Positions 35,239 to 43,963 of a stretch of 64,000 bases of DNA are shown here, piece by piece. Position 1 is the first letter of the stretch, and the number at the start of each line of letters is the position of its first letter. The position numbers and the translations under genes were made by a program. Source of the stretch: Actinoplanes couchii (GTDB taxonomy: Bacteria > Actinomycetota > Actinomycetes > Mycobacteriales > Micromonosporaceae); NCBI RefSeq assembly GCF_016862075.1, contig NZ_BOMG01000076.1:58033-122032 (forward strand), read 5' to 3'. The notes beneath the pieces were generated by a model. It searched no databases, was not told where the DNA came from, and saw only the letters and a program-made list of their open reading frames with translations.

Positions 35239-36237
35239 GTGGACAACAGTGAGGGCCGGCCGCAGATCCGGGACGTCGCCGCCGCGGCCGGAGTCTCCTA
35301 CCAGACCGTGTCGCGGGTGCTGAACAATTCGCCGCGGGTGCGCCCGGAGACCCGCCAGCAGGTGCTCGACGCGATGCGGGAGTTGCGGTACCGGCCGAAC
35401 CGGGCGGCACAGACGCTGGGTTCCGGGCGGGCGAACGCGGTCACCGTGGTCACCGCGAACACGACGTTGTACGGCTACGCCGGTGTGCTGCAGGGTGTCG
35501 AGGAGGCGGGCCGCCAGCTGGGCCTGGCGGTGGGGGTGCGGGTGGTGGAGTCGGAGGCCGCCGCCGACGTGCGGCAGGCCGTGGATCACCTGAGCGACCC
35601 GAGCGCCGGCAGCGTGGTGGTGGTGGCGTTCGATCCGGCGGGCGCGGCGGTGTTGCGGGCGCTGCCGCCGGAGGTGCCGGTGGTGGCCGCGACCGAGGCG
35701 GGCGGCCTGCCGGGCAGTGACCGGTCGATGCTGTTCCTGGACGAGCGGGAGGCGGCGGCCGAGGCGACCCGGCACCTGCTGGGCCTGGGGCACCGGACCG
35801 TGCACCACGTGGCGATCCCGTCGGAGGCCCGGTCGAGCGCCCGGCAGACCGGCTGGCGGGAGGCGCTGACCGATGCGGGCCGGGAGGTGCCGCCGATGGT
35901 GACCGCGGGCTGGGATGTGCGTGACGCCTATCAGGAAGGCGCGAAGCTGGCGAAGGACCCGCAGGTCACGGCGATTCTGTGCGGGAATGACGACACGGCT
36001 CTGGCGGTGCGGCGGGCGCTGTACGAGGCGGGCCGTGACGTACCGGGGGAGGTGAGCATCGTCGGTTTCGACGACGTGCCGGCTGCCGCGTTCTGGACTC
36101 CGGCGCTGACCACGGTGCGGATGGATTTCCTGGGGCTGGGCCGGGCGTGTGTGGCGTCGCTGGCGGGTGTGCCGGTGACCAGCCCGCAGGCGCCACACCT
36201 GGTGGTGCGCGAGTCGACAGCCGGACCGGCGACGTAA
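35239..36237 (+). CDS. LacI-family repressor of the adjacent sugar operon
   Basis: GTG 35239 gives a 332-residue protein starting just before the HTH (IRDVAAAAGVSYQTVSRVLN, hinge YRPNRAAQTLGSG). The rest is a sugar-binding fold ending in ILCGNDDTALAVRR and VSIVGFDDVPAAAFWTPALT. The next 120 bp carry two almost identical palindromes followed by a glycoside hydrolase gene, so autoregulation is unlikely but control of the downstream operon is strongly suggested. Inducer is probably a galactoside or a breakdown product. Confidence 0.9.
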   Translation: MDNSEGRPQIRDVAAAAGVSYQTVSRVLNNSPRVRPETRQQVLDAMRELRYRPNRAAQTLGSGRANAVTVVTANTTLYGYAGVLQGVEEAGRQLGLAVGVRVVESEAAADVRQAVDHLSDPSAGSVVVVAFDPAGAAVLRALPPEVPVVAATEAGGLPGSDRSMLFLDEREAAAEATRHLLGLGHRTVHHVAIPSEARSSARQTGWREALTDAGREVPPMVTAGWDVRDAYQEGAKLAKDPQVTAILCGNDDTALAVRRALYEAGRDVPGEVSIVGFDDVPAAAFWTPALTTVRMDFLGLGRACVASLAGVPVTSPQAPHLVVRESTAGPAT

Positions 36238-36268
36238 CAAAACCGTAACGTACTCTTCCGGCCACCCC

Positions 36269-36318
36269 GTGTGACCGGTCACACTAACGCTGTCCTCAAC
36301 TCGTGTGACCGGTCACAT
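36269..36318 (+). promoter_or_regulatory. Twin LacI-type operators
   Basis: GTGTGACCGGTCACAC at 36269-36284 is a perfect 16-bp palindrome, and GTGTGACCGGTCACAT at 36303-36318 differs in one end base. Both have the central CG expected for LacI-family sites. Centres are 34 bp apart, about three helix turns, suiting co-operative binding. They lie between the LacI gene and the operon's first start codon at 36356. Confidence 0.85.
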
Positions 36319-36355
36319 GGACAGGCGTCAAACTCCCCCGAACTTCAGGAGCGCC

Positions 36356-38476
36356 ATGAGACGCACACTCGCCATCGCGGTCGTAGCCACCACGGCCGTC
36401 TCCCTGCTGACCGCCGTGCCGGCCAGCGCCGCCCCGTCCCAGATCTCGTTCGACCTCGCCACCAGCACCGGAGCACTGCGCTACGGCGCGACCGGCTTCC
36501 TGTACGGCCTCGGCGACGAGGGCATCCCCAACGAGACCATGCTCGCCGCCCTCAAACCGCAGGTCACCGCCCAGAAAGCGCCGGACGGGCTGCAGCATCC
36601 GAACGGTGACGCGCTGCGGATCGCGCCGATGTTCAAGCGTGCCGGCGGACGTGACATCCAGATCTACATGCAGGACATCTACCAGCAGTGGCCGTACGAG
36701 AACCTCGGTCTCGCCGACTACTTGACCAAGGTCGATGCGCAAGTCCGGAAGGTCATCGCCGACCCGTACCGGAGCAGCTATGTCTATGTGCCTTTTAATG
36801 AGCCGGACGGGATCTGGTATCAGAACAATCTGAGTGGACTGCTCGCCGACTGGAAGACCGTCTACCAGCGGATCCGCTCGCTTGATCCGGGTGCACGCAT
36901 CGCCGGGCCGAACTTCGCCAGCTACCGTTCCGCGGATCTGCGCGCGTTCCTGACCTACGCCCGGGACAACAACGTGCTGCCGCAGGTGATGGCCTGGCAC
37001 GAACTCGGCGACGATTTCTACACCAGCTGGCAGCAGCATTACGACGATTACCGGGCGATGGAGAAGAGCCTGGGGATCAGCGCGCTGCCGATCACCATCA
37101 ACGAATACGGCCGCTCCTCCGGTGACCTGGGTGTGCCGGGCAATCTGGTGCAGTTCGTCGCGAAGTTCGAGAACAGCAAGGTCGACGGCTGCCTTGCCTA
37201 CTGGACCACCGCGGGCGGGCTGAACGACCTGGTCACCCGCAACAACCAGGCGACCGGCGCGTGGTGGCTGTACAAGTGGTACGGCGATCTGACCGGCAAC
37301 ACCGTCGCGGTCACCCCGCCGTCGCCGGGTGGTTCGCTGCAGGGGCTCGGTGCGGTCGACGCGAGCAAGAAGCAGGCCCGGATCATCCTCGGCGGCAACA
37401 ACCCGGCCTCCGGCTCGTACGACACGAACGTCCTGGTCAAAGGCATTCCGAGCTACCTCGGTACGACGGTGCGCGCGACGGTCTGGGGTGTGGACAGCTC
37501 CGGTCTCGACCCGTCCAGTGGGCCGTACAAGGTGACCGAGGGTGACTTCACCGTCGGCAGCGGCCAGGTGACGATCCCGCTGACCGGGCTCAAGGGCAGC
37601 TCCGCGTATCAGGTCATCCTGACCCCGAACACCGCCCGCCCAGCAGTGCTGACCAGCCGTTACGAGGCCGAGTACGCGGTGATCAGCGGGACCGCGAAGA
37701 TCGCCGGGACCTACTTCACCGAGGGATACGGTGCCAGCACCACCGCCTCCACGAAGTTCGTCGTCACGGCGCCTACCGACGGTTACTACAACCTGAGCCT
37801 GCGGTACAGCGCCGGCCCGTACACCGGGGCGCCTGCGAACCGCTCGATCCGGCTGCGCGTCAACGGCTCCGACCTGACCGACGTGGCCCTGCCCGGCACC
37901 GCCGACTGGAACACCTGGAAGACCGCCACCACCAAGGTCTACCTGCCGGCCGGGATCAACCGGATCGAGTACAACGCCTACGCGAGCGACGACCGGGACG
38001 CGGTCAACCTCGACTATCTCGATCTCGCGGCGACCAGCGGGACGGTCACCGCGTACGAGAGCGAGAGCTCGGCCAACACCAGGGGTGGTACCGCTGTGGT
38101 GGTCGCTGACAGTGCCGCCTCCGGTGGTAACTACGTCGGCTGGATCGGCGCCGGATCGGCCAACACGTTGCGCTTCAACGGTGTGAACGCGCCGGCCGCC
38201 GGTCGTTACCGGCTGGTGGTCAGCTACGCGAACGCCGAGGTCGTCGGCGAACACCAGTACAACAACAACATCGTCGATCGGTACGCCGAGATCAGCGTCA
38301 ACGGCGGGGCGGTGAAGAAGCACTACTTCCGCAACACGCTCGCCTGGAACACGTACCGCACCACGATCGTCGACGTCGATCTGGTGGCCGGCGCCAACAC
38401 GATCACTTTCGGAAACCCGTCCGCGGGTTACGCGCCGAACATCGACCGCATCCAGATCGCCGCCGTACTCGGTTAA
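36356..38476 (+). CDS. Secreted glycoside hydrolase (clan-A fold, GH39-like) with two CBM35/CBM6-like modules
   Basis: ATG 36356 has AGGAG upstream and opens a Sec signal ending near PASAAPS. The catalytic part (about 30-420) is a TIM-barrel type with FNEPDGIWY (acid/base Glu near residue 149) and TINEYGRSS (nucleophile Glu near 250), as in clan GH-A; GH39 or a relative fits best. Two beta-sandwich carbohydrate-binding modules begin at YEAEYAVISGTAKIAG (about 434) and YESESSANTRGG (about 567). It probably degrades a plant polysaccharide outside the cell and feeds the importer downstream. 706 residues. Confidence 0.75.
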   Translation: MRRTLAIAVVATTAVSLLTAVPASAAPSQISFDLATSTGALRYGATGFLYGLGDEGIPNETMLAALKPQVTAQKAPDGLQHPNGDALRIAPMFKRAGGRDIQIYMQDIYQQWPYENLGLADYLTKVDAQVRKVIADPYRSSYVYVPFNEPDGIWYQNNLSGLLADWKTVYQRIRSLDPGARIAGPNFASYRSADLRAFLTYARDNNVLPQVMAWHELGDDFYTSWQQHYDDYRAMEKSLGISALPITINEYGRSSGDLGVPGNLVQFVAKFENSKVDGCLAYWTTAGGLNDLVTRNNQATGAWWLYKWYGDLTGNTVAVTPPSPGGSLQGLGAVDASKKQARIILGGNNPASGSYDTNVLVKGIPSYLGTTVRATVWGVDSSGLDPSSGPYKVTEGDFTVGSGQVTIPLTGLKGSSAYQVILTPNTARPAVLTSRYEAEYAVISGTAKIAGTYFTEGYGASTTASTKFVVTAPTDGYYNLSLRYSAGPYTGAPANRSIRLRVNGSDLTDVALPGTADWNTWKTATTKVYLPAGINRIEYNAYASDDRDAVNLDYLDLAATSGTVTAYESESSANTRGGTAVVVADSAASGGNYVGWIGAGSANTLRFNGVNAPAAGRYRLVVSYANAEVVGEHQYNNNIVDRYAEISVNGGAVKKHYFRNTLAWNTYRTTIVDVDLVAGANTITFGNPSAGYAPNIDRIQIAAVLG

Positions 38477-38486
38477 GGAGTCATAC

Positions 38487-40484
38487 GTGAGCTTGGCCTG
38501 GGGACCGTTCGTCCTCGACACCCCCGCCGACGGACCGGTCAGCCTGCGTCTCGGCACCGCCGCTTCGGCGCAACCGCTGGTCGAGGTGCTGGCCGCCGGG
38601 TTTGGGCGGGGGCACGTCTCGGCACGATTCTCCGAGACCACTATCGGTCGCCGGTTCCGTCTCACCGGCACCGAGATCTCCGAGGATCAACTGCGGATTT
38701 CGCTGTACGACGGGGTCAGCGGGCTGTCCGCGGATGTCGTGCTGACGCACTGTCTCCAGGCCAGGACCACCCTCACCAACCATGGAACCGAGCCGATCCT
38801 GCTGCTCGGCATCACCACGATCGCGATCGGAATCGGCCCGGCCGACGACCTCGACCTGGTCACCGGCGACAGCGAGTGGCTCGGCGAGGGCCGCTGGATC
38901 CGCCGGCCGCTGCGTGCCGTAGTGCCGTCCCTCAACCTGCGCGCCCACGGGCAGGACGGGCGCGGCCGAACTGCCGTGACCAGCACCGGAACCTGGTCCA
39001 CCGGAGCACACCAGCCGACCGGTCTGCTCGTCGGCCGGGCCGGTGGGCCGTCGATCGCCTGGCAGATCGAGCACAACGGGCCGTGGCGCTGGGAGGTCGG
39101 CGAGCGACTCGACGGCTGCTATCTGGCGCTGACCGGCCCGACCGACATCGATCACCAGTGGCAGCAGCTGTTGCAGCCCGGCGGGTCGTTCGTCTCGGTG
39201 CCCGCGTCGATCGTCGTGGGAGACGGGTTGCCCGGTGCCGTGGCGGCTCTCACCGAGCACCGGCGGCGGCTGCGGGAACCGGACGCCGCCCTGCCGGTGA
39301 TCTTCAACGACTACATGAACACGCTGATGGGTGACCCGACCACGGCGAAGCTGCTGCCCCTGATCGATGCCGCGGCGGCGGCCGGCGCCGAGGTGTTCGT
39401 GATCGACGCCGGCTGGTACGACAACGACGCCGACTGGTGGGACAGCGTAGGGGAGTGGCAGCCGTCCACGACCCGGTTCCCCGGTGGACTGGACGAGGTG
39501 CTCGACCGGATCCGATCACACGGGATGACACCCGGGCTGTGGCTGGAACCCGAGGTGATCGGGGTGCGCAGCCCGATGGCCGACAAACTGCCCGCCGAGG
39601 CGTTCCTCCAGCGCGGCGGGGTGCGGCTGATCGAACACGGTCGCTACCACCTGGACCTGCGGCACCCGGCCGCCCGGGCACACCTGGACGAGGTGGTGGA
39701 CCGGCTGGTCGAACAGTTCGGGGCCGGCTACTTCAAACTCGACTACAACATCGACCCGGGTACGGGCACCGACCTCGACGCCGGTAGTCCCGGGGCCGGT
39801 CTTCTCGATCACAACCGGGCCCACCTGGCATGGGTGGACGGGGTGCTCGCGCGGCACCCCGGGCTGATCCTGGAGAACTGTGCCTCCGGCGGGATGCGCG
39901 CCGATTACGCCCTGCTCAGCCGGATGCACCTGCAGTCGACGAGTGACCAGCAGGACTTCACCAGATATCCGCCGATCGCCGTCACGGCGCCTCTCTCGAT
40001 CCTGCCGGAACAGGCTGCCAGCTGGGCCTACCCGCAGCCGGAGATGAGCGACGAGGAGATCGCCTTCACGATGTGCACCGGGCTGCTCGGGCGGCTCTAC
40101 CTCTCCGGGCGTCTCGACGCGATGTCGTCTTCGCAGGCGTCTTCCGTGCGTACGGCCGTCGAGGTCTTCCATGGCATCCGTTCGGATCTTGCGTCTTCGG
40201 TGCCGGAGTGGCCGCTCGGACTGCCGGGATGGGACGACGGCTGGCTGGCGCTCGGGCTCCGGGCCGGGGACACCCTCTATCTGGGGCTCTGGCGGCGGCC
40301 GGGTGCCTCCCGCTCGGTTTGTCTTCCGCTCGACATCTCGGACATCTCTCTGCTCTACCCGCGGCATCTGCCTGAGTGGGCGTACGACATCAATCGCGAA
40401 ACCGGCGCGCTGACCGTGACCACCGCTTCCCCCGCACCGCACGCCGCGCGGATCTTCGAGATCCGTATCTCCTCCCACCCCTAA
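38487..40484 (+). CDS. GH36 alpha-galactosidase
   Basis: GTG 38487 follows AAGGAG. The 665-residue product has an N-terminal beta-sandwich, then a TIM barrel with FVIDAGWYDNDADWW, GLWLEPEVI, GYFKLDYN (nucleophile Asp near residue 418), ENCASGGMRAD and STSDQQDF (acid/base Asp near 489), the GH36 set. There is no signal peptide, so it hydrolyses alpha-galactosides after uptake. It is 10 bp below the secreted hydrolase and 8 bp above the binding-protein gene. Confidence 0.92.
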   Translation: MSLAWGPFVLDTPADGPVSLRLGTAASAQPLVEVLAAGFGRGHVSARFSETTIGRRFRLTGTEISEDQLRISLYDGVSGLSADVVLTHCLQARTTLTNHGTEPILLLGITTIAIGIGPADDLDLVTGDSEWLGEGRWIRRPLRAVVPSLNLRAHGQDGRGRTAVTSTGTWSTGAHQPTGLLVGRAGGPSIAWQIEHNGPWRWEVGERLDGCYLALTGPTDIDHQWQQLLQPGGSFVSVPASIVVGDGLPGAVAALTEHRRRLREPDAALPVIFNDYMNTLMGDPTTAKLLPLIDAAAAAGAEVFVIDAGWYDNDADWWDSVGEWQPSTTRFPGGLDEVLDRIRSHGMTPGLWLEPEVIGVRSPMADKLPAEAFLQRGGVRLIEHGRYHLDLRHPAARAHLDEVVDRLVEQFGAGYFKLDYNIDPGTGTDLDAGSPGAGLLDHNRAHLAWVDGVLARHPGLILENCASGGMRADYALLSRMHLQSTSDQQDFTRYPPIAVTAPLSILPEQAASWAYPQPEMSDEEIAFTMCTGLLGRLYLSGRLDAMSSSQASSVRTAVEVFHGIRSDLASSVPEWPLGLPGWDDGWLALGLRAGDTLYLGLWRRPGASRSVCLPLDISDISLLYPRHLPEWAYDINRETGALTVTTASPAPHAARIFEIRISSHP

Positions 40485-40492
40485 GGATCACT

Positions 40493-41797
40493 ATGAAACG
40501 CTGGATAGCACTGGGCGCGGTCCTCTCCCTGGGGCTCACCGCCTGTTCCGACCCCTCCGCCACCTCCACGTCCGCCGACTCCGGTGCCGTGACCTGGGCC
40601 GATCCGACCGCCAAGCTGGACGGTGTCAAGCTGACCATCTGGGCCGCGCAGAACAGCAACACCGTGCCCAAGGCCGTCGTCGACGGATTCCAGCAGGCCA
40701 CCGGCGCCACCGTCGAGGTCGTCACGGTGCCCGACCCGTACGAGCAGAGTGTGCAGACCAAGGTCGCCACCGGTGACAAGCCGGACCTGGCGTTCTGGCA
40801 GCCCACCGCCTCGATGCTGACCGCGATCAACGCCCGCTCGAACCTCCAGCCGCTCACCGGCGCGCCCTGGTTGTCCACAGTGGATTCCGCGCTGAAGGAC
40901 ATCACCGGGCTGTTGGACGACACCCGGTACGCGGCGCTGATCACCAGCCCGGCCGTCGAGGGGGTCTACTACAACAAGGAGGTATTTGCTTCTGCCTCCG
41001 TCACGGAGACCCCGAAGTCCTTCGACGACATGATCAAAATTGCGCGTGACCTGAAAGCCAAGGGTGTCACGCCGTTCTACGAGATGGGCGCGGACCGCTG
41101 GGCCACCCAGTGGTGGGTGCAGGTGCAGCTCGCCGACGCCGCCAAGGCCGGGCTGTGGGAGCGGATCAACACCGGTCAGGCCAAGTTCACCGACCCCGAC
41201 GTGGTGAAGACGATCGCGACCTACCAGTCCCTGATCAACGAAGGGCTGTTCAACAGCGACATCAAAACCGCGAAATTCGAGGACCAGGGTACGGCTCTTC
41301 TCGACGGTAAAGCGGCAATGGTCGTGCAGGTGAACTCGTTCTTCGGACAGCTCCAGGCCAAGGCCGACACCGCCTCCCTGGACTCCAAGATCGGCTTCTT
41401 CCCGATCTCGCCGGGCGGCAACATCGGCACCTTCATCCCGGACCAGTCCAACGCGCTCGTCGCCTTCAAGACCGGTGACGCCAAGCGGGAAGCGGCGGCC
41501 CGTCAGCTGCTCGCCTACTGGATGGGCCCCGGCTACCGGAGCTTCGTCACCGACCGTAACACCGTCTCGTTGCAGCCCGCGGTCGCCAGCCCGGCCGGCG
41601 TACCGAAGGCGCTCCTCGACGTTCATGCCTCTCTGCCGTCCGCGGTCGGATCCATGCAGGCCCTGGCGGTGGCGAACCCCGATCTCTACATCAACCTGGC
41701 TGACATGATCGCCGGGACGATGACGCCGGAGCAGGTCGCCAAGGCCACCCAGGACCAGTTCGAACAGCTCGCGAAGGCCGCCGGTTACTTGAAGTGA
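40493..41797 (+). CDS. ABC sugar importer, substrate-binding lipoprotein
   Basis: ATG 40493 opens a lipoprotein signal ending in LGLTACSD. The 434-residue product is a family 1 binding protein (LTIWAAQNSNTVPKAVVDGF, GKAAMVVQVNSFFGQLQAK, ISPGGNIGTF). It would capture oligosaccharides released by the secreted hydrolase. Its stop overlaps the next start (GTGA). Confidence 0.9.
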   Translation: MKRWIALGAVLSLGLTACSDPSATSTSADSGAVTWADPTAKLDGVKLTIWAAQNSNTVPKAVVDGFQQATGATVEVVTVPDPYEQSVQTKVATGDKPDLAFWQPTASMLTAINARSNLQPLTGAPWLSTVDSALKDITGLLDDTRYAALITSPAVEGVYYNKEVFASASVTETPKSFDDMIKIARDLKAKGVTPFYEMGADRWATQWWVQVQLADAAKAGLWERINTGQAKFTDPDVVKTIATYQSLINEGLFNSDIKTAKFEDQGTALLDGKAAMVVQVNSFFGQLQAKADTASLDSKIGFFPISPGGNIGTFIPDQSNALVAFKTGDAKREAAARQLLAYWMGPGYRSFVTDRNTVSLQPAVASPAGVPKALLDVHASLPSAVGSMQALAVANPDLYINLADMIAGTMTPEQVAKATQDQFEQLAKAAGYLK

Positions 41798-42642
41798 CGA
41801 CAATGGTTACGGGTGCGCCGGGCTCGATCAACCGGCGCACCCACCCCCTCTGGTTCCTGGTTCCGGCGTACGGGCTGCTGCTCGTCTTCTTCTTCCTGCC
41901 GACCGTCTTCAACTTCGTGTACGCGTTCACCGACTGGTCCGGGTTCAAAGCCGAGATCAACCCGGTCGGGTTCGAGAACTTCGACCAGCTGACGTCGGAC
42001 GGCACCCTGTTCCGGGCATTGCGGATCACCATCGTTTACGCGGTTCTGGTCGCCGTTTTCCAGAACCTGTTCGGTTTCGGGCTGGCGGTGCTGCTGGAAC
42101 GGGACACCGTGGTGAACCGGATCGCCCGCACGTTCTTCCTGATCCCGGTGCTGATGTCGGCGCTCGCCGTCGGCTACATCTTCCAGGCGCTGTTCCAGGG
42201 ATCCACGTTGCTGGCGGACACCACCTGGACGATCGTGGTGGTCGCGCTGATCCACGCCTGGAAATGGATGGGACTGTCGATGCTCATCTACCTGGCCGGA
42301 TTGAAGACGATTCCGCTCGACGTGACCGAGGCCGCGCACATCGACGGTGCCTCCCGATGGACCGCGTTCTGGAAGATCCGGGTGCCGTTGCTGGCGCCGG
42401 CCGTCACGTTCAACGTCGCGACCGCACTGCTCGGCTCGATGAACGGCTTCGACATCGTGCAGGCCACCACCGGCGGAGGCCCGGCCCGGACCACCGAGAT
42501 CCTCAACATCTTCATCTACCGGACCTTCGGCCAGGGGCTGTTCGCCCAGGCCACCACCATGAGCCTGATGCTGTTCCTGCTGGTCGCGGTGATGGCGTTC
42601 CCGGTCATCTACGTGCTCCGCAAACGGGAGGAGGTGCTGTGA
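41794..42642 (+). CDS. ABC sugar importer, permease (MalF-like)
   Basis: The 282-residue protein has six membrane segments and the inner loop that contacts the ATPase, EAAHIDGASRWTAFWKIRVP. It starts at GTG 41794, overlapping the binding-protein stop, and its stop overlaps the next permease start, so the genes are translationally coupled. Confidence 0.92.
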   Translation: MTTMVTGAPGSINRRTHPLWFLVPAYGLLLVFFFLPTVFNFVYAFTDWSGFKAEINPVGFENFDQLTSDGTLFRALRITIVYAVLVAVFQNLFGFGLAVLLERDTVVNRIARTFFLIPVLMSALAVGYIFQALFQGSTLLADTTWTIVVVALIHAWKWMGLSMLIYLAGLKTIPLDVTEAAHIDGASRWTAFWKIRVPLLAPAVTFNVATALLGSMNGFDIVQATTGGGPARTTEILNIFIYRTFGQGLFAQATTMSLMLFLLVAVMAFPVIYVLRKREEVL

Positions 42643-43451
42643 CCCGCCGCTTGCAGCCTTTTGCCGCGATTCTTCTGGTGGCTGTCGTCATCGGGGTGCC
42701 GCTGTGGCTCGTTGTTGCGACCGCCGGCAAGTCACAGGGCGAGGCCGTCGACCCCGACCTGTCCCCGCCGACAACCTGGCACCTGTGGGAGAACCTGCGC
42801 CGGGTCTGGACCGACGCGGACATCCCGGCGGCGCTCTTCGGCAGCCTGCTGATCGTGGTCCCGACGGTGGCGATCGTCCTGGTCCTGGGCTCGATGGCGG
42901 CCTGGGTGCTGGCCCGCCGCACGTCCCGGCTGACCGCCGTCCTCTACGCCCTCGGAATCAGCGGCATCATCCTGCCGCCCGCAGTGGTGACAGTCGTCCT
43001 GCTGTTGCGGCAGCTCGGTCTGGCCGGAACGGTGACCGGAATGATCGGCGTCTACGTAGGAATTTACCTGTCCACGGTCATCTTTTTCGTGGCGGGTTTC
43101 GTCCGGACCATTCCGTCCTCCTTGGAGGAAGCCGCTCAGATCGACGGCGCGGGCCCGCTGGCGGTCTTCCGTCGCGTGGTTCTGCCATTGCTCCGTCCGG
43201 TTCTTGCAACAGCGACAATCCTCATCTGCCTGTACGTGTGGAACGACGTCTTCTACGCCTTCTTCGTCATCGGCGGCCGCATCGACACGTTGCCACTGAA
43301 CCTGTTCCAGGTGGCGAGTGCCGGCCTGTACCTGAACAACTGGCACCTGATCTTCGCGTACGTCCTCCTGATGAGCCTGCCGCTGATCGTCACGTTCGCA
43401 GTGGCCCAGCGAAAAATCATCTCCGGAATCACCAGCGGGGCGGTCAAATAG
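42639..43451 (+). CDS. ABC sugar importer, permease (MalG-like)
   Basis: The 270-residue protein has six membrane segments and the EAA loop EEAAQIDGAGPLAVFRRVVL. It is the last gene of the operon. No ATPase gene follows; actinomycete sugar importers often share one ATPase (MsiK) encoded elsewhere, and that is the likely case here. Confidence 0.92.
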   Translation: MTRRLQPFAAILLVAVVIGVPLWLVVATAGKSQGEAVDPDLSPPTTWHLWENLRRVWTDADIPAALFGSLLIVVPTVAIVLVLGSMAAWVLARRTSRLTAVLYALGISGIILPPAVVTVVLLLRQLGLAGTVTGMIGVYVGIYLSTVIFFVAGFVRTIPSSLEEAAQIDGAGPLAVFRRVVLPLLRPVLATATILICLYVWNDVFYAFFVIGGRIDTLPLNLFQVASAGLYLNNWHLIFAYVLLMSLPLIVTFAVAQRKIISGITSGAVK

Positions 43452-43475
43452 GCCGGCTGCGGGCGGATCGGTTCC

Positions 43476-43959
43476 TCACCGGCTGTTGAGTTGGTGCAGC
43501 CAAGTGAGGACCTGAGCCGCTTGGGTCTCGCGGTCCTGCCAGAAGGCGTTGGTCAGCTTCCGGCGATCCGCGCGATAGCCATTGTCCAGTAGGAACTCCA
43601 GCTGGGCCGTTGCCTCCGGGTGGGACAGGGCGTCGGTCCATGCGGTCAGGTAAAGGGTCAGGTCGTCCTCGGCGTTGCCTATTGCGCAGAGGGAATCGTC
43701 GATGTCCCGGTCGCCGGTCAGGGCTTCGGCCCAGAGGGCGGTCAGGAACGTGCGGACGGCGTCGCGTTCGCGGTCGGGCCCGGCCGTCCAGCCGGCGGAG
43801 CATGTCGGGGGTCAACTGCCGGAGCGGGACGTCGGCCAGGACGGCCCGGGCATCCTCGGTCGTGCGGCAGCAGGGGCACCAGTCGATGCTGCGGGGGCGC
43901 GGGACGCGGGCGAAGGTGGTGTACAGCGCGTCGATCGCTGTGGTGGTGGGCTTGCTCAC
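43476..43959 (-). pseudogene. Small protein with two CxxC-like cysteines, frameshifted
   Basis: From ATG 43959 the frame codes MSKPTTTAIDALYTTFARVP and RSIDWCPCCRTTEDA for about 58 residues. Then the protein-like reading moves to another frame, where AGPDRERDAVRTFLTALWAE continues to a stop at 43476. Removing one base of the GGCC at 43782-43785 restores a 159-residue protein rich in Trp, Leu and Asp. The CPCC motif may bind metal. The family is not recognised. It starts 4 bp beyond the FAD monooxygenase stop, so they form an operon. Either a real mutation or a base-call error. Confidence 0.6.
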
Positions 43960-43963
43960 CGGG

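Noticed and set aside
36269..36318. Terminator for the LacI gene
   Set aside because: The palindromes lack a loop and are duplicated at a three-turn distance, which fits operators better than RNA hairpins.
35161..38671. Minus-strand frames opposite the LacI and glycoside hydrolase genes
   Set aside because: Shadows in high-GC DNA; the plus strand shows clear domains.
43444..43959. Single 171-aa protein read straight through in the first frame
   Set aside because: After about residue 58 it becomes Arg/Pro-rich shadow, while a neighbouring frame continues with normal protein composition; treated as a frameshift.
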